Source of the DNA: Brachypodium distachyon
Taxonomy: Eukaryota; Streptophyta; Magnoliopsida; Poales; Poaceae
Assembly: GCF_000005505.3 (NCBI RefSeq)
Contig: NC_016135.3
Span: forward strand, 11,626,613 to 11,690,612
Reading direction: 5' to 3'
DNA: 64,000 nt
The position numbers and the translations under genes were made by a program. Of the stretch, positions 57,678 to 64,000 are shown in pieces. Position 1 is the stretch's first letter. Each line of letters opens with the position of its first letter. The notes beneath the pieces were generated by a model. The model had not been told where the DNA came from and did not search any database. It worked only from the letters and a program-made list of their open reading frames with translations.

Positions 57678-58863
57678 GATTAGAGCACAAAAAGGAAAAA
57701 TATAGGTGGAAACTCTCAACTCACTCAAAACTGAAAGAAACAATGTATCTTAGCATTCCAAAGTGAATTAGTATAGCTTACCAACTTGGATGGGCAGAAC
57801 GTACACGGATGTGATGAAACAAATACCAAGGGAGAGATTATCACACGACAAAATAGGGTATATGGTGGAGCTTGGTGGGTATACCTAACAATAGCAATTC
57901 ACAAATCCTAGTGCTGATAGTATGACACACAACTCACCGGAAACGCACACACTACGATAAGTGGGGCAAAAGCAACGAAAAGAACGAGCTGAAAATAAGA
58001 GATAGATGTCGGAGTAATGCTCGTGTTACAAATGCACTAGAATAGACGCTAGCAAAGCTCAAAGTATCCGGGCACCAGATTGCTCAAAGTAGTAGGTAGA
58101 ACAACTCAAAACAGCAAATTTGTAGCACAGCTTTCGGCCACGTTTCTGCTCAAAAAAAATAATTCCGCTACAACGGCGGATAGCTGAAAACAATCCCGAA
58201 AGTGTAAAAAACTAAAAATAGTATAGGCTCGAAAAAATTTCGGAGAGGTTTCTAGACTCTTTTTTTTTTGCTGTCCCCCTCCTTTTTCCTTGCGGCCAAA
58301 ACTATCCGGACTCAGATCGGCTTGGTATGGGAAGAAAACTATATAAAGGTAAAACAAAGAGCAGCCCGTAGAGCACAAATATGCTAGTCTCGTGGGAAGG
58401 TTCCTACTCTTATATGATAGAAAGGTTGTGGCTAGGCTTAACAATCGGAAAGGAAAAAGAACTCTATTCTGATTCGGATTGCAACAAACGCGGAAAGAAA
58501 AAAAACCACGTCAAAAGAAACAGGAATTTGGAAACTAACTCAACTCGGATTCGAATAGTAAACTAACTCAACTCGGATTTGGAAACGGACTCAAACTGCA
58601 ACTTGACGCGGGTGAAAGCAGGATAGATCTCGCCGACTCCGACTAGAACAAGAACTCCACGGAAACAAAACCTAAACAAACTACGACAGGAAGATAAAGT
58701 TACGCAAAGGAAGGACTACGACCAGCACAAGAACTAGATGAACCGATGCAACTAGGCTATGGCAAAAATCTAATCCTAATATTTTTTTTTGGCTTTTTCT
58801 GTATAGGACGAAAACAAAACTAATCTATGGGTTGGAATTTGCTCACCGAGTAAACGCTGGAAA
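57678..58863. other. Element C 5' leader
   Basis: This 1.2-kb untranslated stretch lies between the primer-binding site and gag. No feature stands out apart from poly-A/T tracts. Confidence 0.6.
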
Positions 58864-58873
58864 TCTGATACCA
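58864..58873 (-). promoter_or_regulatory. Primer-binding site of Element C (initiator tRNA-Met)
   Basis: The minus strand reads TGGTATCAGA three bases inside the LTR. TGGTATCAGAGC is the standard complement of plant initiator tRNA-Met. Confidence 0.85.
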
Positions 58874-58876
58874 AGA

Positions 58877-59860
58877 TGATAAGGGATGGCCCGATCTTCT
58901 CATGGAGCTCGTTGTAGATGGATGATAACTCGCGAGACGCTGACGAATCTCTGACTGTTCCCTCGTTGCCAATGCAACAATTCTCAACCCTAGTTGATAT
59001 TCGCAATAGCACACACTTGCGCACGTAGCCGCCGACCACGAAGCGGTTCGGCAACCTACCAATTCCCAATGTAACAATAGATAACACTTGAATCTTCAGT
59101 AGCAAAAACACCAAATCGAAACAAAATGGTGAAGGTAAAATTGCTGATCGAATCAAAGGGGAATATAATTTCAGACGAATGCTTGCAGCAGTTCAACAGA
59201 AGGTTCTGAATAATCTAAACATGGTCTAACCCTAATCGTGGTCGCCCCTCAACTTATATAGGGGTGGTGGACGTCCAGCAACCTAGAAGGACTCGGACTC
59301 GAACTTGGTTCAACCCAAACTTGATTCAAACTGACCCAAAACATTGGGTTCAGCCCAAGCTACGAGCACGCAGGCCCAACTCACACTTAGGCAAATAAAC
59401 CATGTCGTAGGCAGCCTTATGTGTGTCACATGCTCCTCGACGTGCGCGGATGCCTTAGACTTGTTTAACGTGTCGTAGGACTTGTCCTAGCATTAGCCAC
59501 GACAACTTCTATTGCTGGTTGATTTCCTCCTCTTCATGTGGTGCGCCAGCCTCCCTCTTCTCCCTCGCGCTCTTCTTGATATTGGAAATCAACAACAATG
59601 GATCTTGCTGCAACTCTCCTCCTCCACGTGCAAGGTTTGAATCATCTTCAAATCTGATCATACATAAATGCATAGATTTAGGTAGTATAAAGCTCTCATC
59701 AATTAAAACATCAGATCCAATTAAGAGTGAGTTCACCTGTTGTTCAAGTAGCTTTGCACGTGCTCTTGTTATTGGTCCAAGTCTAACTTCATTGGGCTTG
59801 TCTTGTGCAGCAACATCATCAATTGGAGTTGATGATAAAGAAGTAGTGATGTCCTCATCA
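58877..59860 (-). repeat. Element C 5' LTR, 984 bp
   Basis: It starts TGATAAGGG and ends CCTCATCA. A minus-strand TATATAA is at 59254-59260. Confidence 0.9.
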
Positions 59861-60032
59861 AAAACGTTTAAGACAACGTGCTAAGAGACTAGCATTAGGA
59901 GTGGTCTGATGAGACGCCACCTCAAATTTTCTCGAATCGCAAGAAGACTAACCGATCACCTTTCTTGGACGTTGCTACCACCTCCAAGTCTAACTTCATT
60001 GGGCACTCTTACACCCTTTTTAATCCTTTGCA

Positions 60033-60060
60033 GGGGGTTTTCTTGGTCAAGAAAACCCCC
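60033..60060. repeat. 28-bp palindrome with 13-bp perfect arms
   Basis: GGGGGTTTTCTTG, two bases (GT), then its exact inverse CAAGAAAACCCCC. It lies 170 bp outside Element C. Confidence 0.9.
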
Positions 60061-60322
60061 TCTCGCTTTCTCATCGAGGAAATCCAACATTTCGTCTTCT
60101 TCCTCATGGATTGTCATTTAGAGAACTCCTCAGCGTCCATCTCCAGCTGCTCCGTAGGTTCATATTTAGACGAAACGACCTCACTTGGTGGTTCTTGCTC
60201 TCCAATTTCCCATGCCACGAGGGAGAAAATTGAGTTGACCCTATTTGCTATTATAGTGGAAAGATGTTTTTGAATCGACGAATCAGCTAAAGGCCCATGC
60301 CGACCTCGTCACACTGGCCGAC

Positions 60323-60501
60323 GAGTTAGGCTTAGTTTCGCATTGCTAAATTTGTTGGGCTGAACTTATTTTTTTGATTCACCGTGAAAAAATACACATG
60401 AAAATAGAAAGAAGTTGGTTAGCCAAACAGAAAAATAGTCAAAAACTGGTTGAAAAAACTGGATTATCATAATCCACCTCAATGACAAACGCAACCTTAG
60501 T
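60323..60501 (-). repeat. Dispersed repeat, copy 2 (inverted)
   Basis: Reverse-complement relative of 50303-50467. The outer ends (TTAGGCTTAGTTTCGCATTG and, inverted, CTAAGGTTGCGTTTGTCATT) resemble each other, which suggests terminal inverted repeats of a MITE. Confidence 0.65.
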
Positions 60502-61148
60502 TGTGATTGCTTGATCCGGCGTGGCCAGCATTCTAATTGTAATATGCTCCCTCATTTTCTTTTTTTTTGCGGGTATGCTCCCTCATTTTCATATTATAAG
60601 GCGTTCTTGAATTTAGAGTTTCAAACTGACTATCCATTAGAAAGTTAATATAAGAGTTATTCGCCATAAAAGATATTTCGAATACAAATTCAATGGTATA
60701 ATTTTTTTGGCATACATGTTTTAAACTGATGGTCAAAATTGGACCTCAAAATGTGTAGACACCTTACACATATGTTAGCATTATGCACGATTAGATCATT
60801 GCAGAAAGTAAACGGGAGATGATATTTGTTTACGGACACTCTTGAACATATAGTACGATCGATGACAAGCCCTCTAAGGCCATGAGACACATCACAATCA
60901 CCACACCACGCCGGTTAGGTTACCCCAGAGACGGGCGCCGGACTATCCTCTTCCAATCTCGTGTCTAACCTAGCAGTTTTATCTAGTATGTTTTGGCTAC
61001 TCACGGCATCTTTATATATTAGGTTCAGTTACAAGTCTTCAATTCCAACACCTAACCTAACTTGTAATTCAAGTCCAACGGTAACATATACACATATTCG
61101 ACACAATTTCAACATATATGTTGTAATTAGTAAGAGATCAATCTCCTA

Positions 61149-61230
61149 CTCCCTCCGTCCCATAAAGATTGACACGGTTTTGAACTAGTTCTAGTTCAAA
61201 ACTGTGCCAATCTTTATGAAAGGGAGAGAG
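61149..61230. mobile_element. Short Stowaway MITE, 82-bp hairpin
   Basis: CTCCCTCCGTCCCATAAAGA and its near-perfect inverse meet at AACTAGTTCTAGTT. TA flanks both ends. Confidence 0.9.
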
Positions 61231-63029
61231 TATTATGTACATCCACGATGTGAAAGGAGGTACTCTGTGTTTAGTTTCTGTGCTGCAACTTCTCGGATTT
61301 ATTCTTACGTGAAACCTTCTGGAGAAACTCTGGCAAGAATAAGCACATCCCACTCCAGTGCTAGTCCAATCTATAAACTGAGATAACGGTTAGACTCAAT
61401 AAACAGTACCAAAACTGCAGAACAGACCTGATCAGGACTGGACCCTCCAAACTACAGAAGCATATGCACAACCATTGAAATCATATACCTGTCAGTAACA
61501 AACAAGTGCAGAGAACCTGAGACAGCATGGCAGAGAATGAGAAGGAGAGGCCTTCCATAAGAGGCAAGAGCCACTCAGGCTAGCCAAGGTGACTGCCTAT
61601 CGCCAAACTCATCTGAAACCTGGCATGTAATTAACCAGGACTTCTGAAGGAGCAAATATAGGCAAGTCATCCTTGGCTACCGGAGGAAGCAGGCTCTGGC
61701 CCTCATGCAAGGCCCCTCTTCTTCCTACTGATGATCGGTGATATAGCCTTGCCGCTTACAGTTCGTTCTATTTATAGCGAAGACATGGGAACCGGGACGC
61801 TAAGTTGACACCTGCCTATGAGTTTGCCGCCATCCACAGCTTTGCCGGATACCGATCACCGATCGTTGACGGATTTGGGCGGTACCGGAATATATTCAGT
61901 TCACTAGGCTGGGGTCTCTGACTCTGAGCTACAGACAACACCAATGCACATGGTTAGCATATCAATTTTCCATTTCCGAGAACACAGAAAAGTCTGCGGC
62001 GATGCGCGCAATCCAACGCAAATCTTGATATATTCCCTTTGGATATGTAGTATCGTTTTGGTGAAAGGAATTCATCTCCCTTGCAGAGTACCGTTGTGTG
62101 GGGCAAGGAGTCTGTGTCGTGGACGACTATATCTAAAGTTAATTCATTAGTCTGTGTCGTTGTTCCCTCCAGTTTGATTTGGGTTAATTCATTAGGCTTT
62201 AATGATCGATGAAAATGCATTCTTCCATCTGTCGGGTTGATGGAAATTGGAAAATCACACTACGTTGTAGTGATTAGTGAAACAGGTTACAGGTCATATC
62301 CAAGAAATTAATGTTAACACGTTTAATTGTTCTGTTTTGTAGGAAAACATGTGATTGTTCTTGCTACTGAAAATTTCTGGCCATTCAGGCGTTTGCTTTC
62401 TGAAATCGGTCTTCTCCTTTCAGTGAGCATCTTGGCCTTATCAAGTTGGTAAGGGGCTCAGTTGACTTTAGACAGCTTTCTGCGCAATCTTCCTCTTTTA
62501 TGTGTCTTATTCTTTCAATGGGAAGGAGACAGGAACCGAAGTATTTGGATGCCGAATCTCAAAAAAATTGATGGGCGCCATGGCTTCATGCAGGGAAATG
62601 CTTTTGTAGAACCAACGAGGTCGCAGGGGAAATGTTGGGTTTGGCTATCTCTCGAATTTTGTAAAAGTTCAGTTATAGATCCATTTTCTAGCATAAATTT
62701 ACATCATTTACTCTAGACCAGCGGAGATTTTTGCACAGCCAGTTTTCGTGATTCACTCGTGCATTTCCAGAATATGTGAAGTAACAAATATTGGACGTAC
62801 CTTAACTCGTCCATGACTCCATGCTCGCTACATGTACTGCCAATTCCTTTCGGCAGTGAACTACTCATGGATCGGAGGGAGCAAGAGATAACGTACGTAA
62901 TCCAGTTTTCCCGCGATGGATACAGGGCACGTAATTTTACTTTACAGAAATATTCCTACTTCCGTATCTTGTACAAGACATATTTGATCTTTAAATAGGC
63001 TATTAGAATCTATTAATCTAATATTGTTG
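61231..63029. other. Intergenic stretch without a recognised gene
   Basis: Only short frames. TTAATTCATTAG and GTCTGTGTCGT are each repeated within 62100-62200. Confidence 0.45.
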
Positions 63030-63125
63030 TGAACTGAGCCTATCTCAGGTGGTGGGGTTCCTTGTGGTGGAACCAGCCCACCCAGGTTCAAGCCCTAAAC
63101 TTGACATGTGTGCTCACATGTTTCT
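63030..63125 (+). mobile_element. SINE-like (tRNA-derived) fragment
   Basis: CTATCTCAGGTGGTGGGG resembles a polymerase III A box, and GGTTCAAGCCC (63085-63095) a B box. The text CCAGCCCACCCAGGTTCAAG recurs in grass SINEs I know. Confidence 0.5.
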
Positions 63126-63149
63126 AAAACAAAGAATCTACTATTGTGG

Positions 63150-63876
63150 CCACTGTCAGGGATGGAGTGCTTGGGGCAGTGGTTGCCATCGACGAGTACC
63201 TGGCACTCTGGGAATGCCTCCAAGGGTTTCAACTCCCAGAATGATCGACCCCCAGCTCGGGCCGGTGTGGAGTTTCAGAGTGCCGATGAGGTGCCGATTC
63301 TTCACTTGGTTGGCAGTCCGGAACCGGTGTTGGACTGGCGACCGTTTGCAGCGGCATGGGCTGCCACACCCGGCAAGGTGTCCCCTTTGCGATCAGGAGC
63401 CGGAAACGATTTCTCACCTATTGCTGGGATGGTCGTTGCAAGGCAGGTGTGGGAGCCAATTCTGGCGCTTTGGGGTCACCTTGATTGGCGGCCGGAGGGT
63501 GACTCTGACATCCGGGAGTGGTGGGCCACGGCTGCTGTCCCGCAGGGCGCTCGACGGGACTTCCGGACTGCGACGGCACTGGTGTTTTGGTCCATCTGAA
63601 AGCATCGGAATAATGTGGTCTTCAATGGAGCTTCGCCTTCTTACGTCCAGATCCTACGCTTTATCATTGAGGAGGCGGTCTGCTGGGAGAGTGCTAGACT
63701 TATTAGGGATGCTTTTCCTTTTCGACCCTTAGGGTGAGTGGGTTGCTTGCAGTGAGATAGAGAGTCCCTTTGTATTCTACCCACTTTGGCGTTGTTACCG
63801 CTAGACGGTGTTGTATCGGTCTCTTGGCCGCCCCTTCTATAAACGATGATGTAACCGCTTGGTTGCATTTTAGAAA
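63150..63876 (+). pseudogene. LINE 3' fragment with zf-RVT domain
   Basis: VWSFRVPMRCRFFTWLAVRN, GLPHPARCPLCDQEPETISH and, in another frame, RQVWEPILALWG, DFRTATALVFWSI and KHRNNVVFNGASPSYVQIL form the zinc-binding tail of a plant LINE. A TGA at 63597-63599 stands where Trp is expected. The end GGTTGCATTTTAGAAAAAAG may be the tail. This family differs from the LINE at 26870. Confidence 0.8.
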
Positions 63877-64000
63877 AAAGAATCGTGTCCGTCCGATAGT
63901 GCAATAGTGCGGACTAATAGTGCACGGATAGTGCGGACAAAAATGAAATTGAATATTAAATATTTAAACTAAACCTGGCAGCACTTCAATAAAAAAAACA

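Larger units (their letters stand above)
51840..59860 (-). mobile_element. Element C: chromovirus-like Ty3/gypsy retrotransposon
   Basis: LTRs at 51840-52893 and 58877-59860 and the duplication AAAAC (51835-51839 and 59861-59865) define an 8.0-kb element. The internal order on the minus strand is gag, protease, reverse transcriptase, RNase H, integrase. The primer-binding site matches initiator tRNA-Met, and a clear polypurine tract abuts the 3' LTR. There is no second RNase H and no antisense ORF, unlike Elements A and B. Stops and frameshifts show it is dead. The LTRs differ at about 22 of the first 212 positions. Confidence 0.93.

Noticed and set aside
63085..63095. tRNA gene suggested by a B-box-like GGTTCAAGCCC
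   Set aside because: No cloverleaf can be formed around it; it fits a SINE fragment better.

Overview
The window is nuclear DNA of a grass (Poaceae). The evidence is a three-exon TIR1 auxin-receptor gene very close to what I remember of rice TIR1, a five-exon JAZ/TIFY gene, Stowaway-type MITEs, L1-like LINEs with the zf-RVT tail, and Ty3/gypsy elements of the Tat type (second, archaeal-like RNase H and antisense ORF). I cannot name the species. Most of the sequence is transposon-derived; only three host genes are well supported.

Layout. 1-6723 and 20161-20946 are the two halves of Element A, a minus-strand, stop-ridden Tat-type Ty3/gypsy element. It is split inside gag by Element B (6724-20155), a 13.4-kb minus-strand Tat-type element with two 1012-bp LTRs and a CTGCC target-site duplication. 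Element B carries a plus-strand antisense ORF between pol and the 3' LTR, and a spacer with two families of tandem repeats. The right-hand LTR of Element A appears to be shared with a second, internally deleted copy of its family (20947-21991). Two small MITEs follow.

23154-25774 (minus) is a JAZ repressor gene of 172 residues. It is spread over five short exons, so no single long reading frame reveals it. An L1-like LINE (about 26870-30603) follows, interrupted in its 3' tail by a 1.1-kb TTA-flanked PIF/Harbinger-like element. Then come a fragment of a Harbinger ORF1 (Myb-like) gene and a small acidic, CHZ-like nuclear protein gene (34234-34698, plus). 34.7-45 kb is mostly non-coding, with local duplications, a poly(A)-tailed retroposed segment with a near-perfect 10-bp target-site duplication (41571-42770) and a MITE.

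45690-48178 (plus) is TIR1 (575 residues), including the miR393 target site at 47951-47972. Downstream are a TTG microsatellite, Element C (51840-59860, minus; a chromovirus-like Ty3/gypsy element primed by initiator tRNA-Met, TSD AAAAC), a 28-bp near-perfect palindrome, a MITE, and a SINE-like plus LINE fragment at the right end.

Biology. The JAZ and TIR1 genes lie about 20 kb apart. They belong to sister hormone pathways: TIR1 is the F-box auxin co-receptor, and JAZ proteins are substrates of its paralogue COI1 in jasmonate signalling. I see no bacterial-type system, CRISPR array, tRNA or rRNA gene. I found no wholly new system. The most interesting items are the JAZ gene with its Jas intron, its closeness to TIR1, and the nested transposons.
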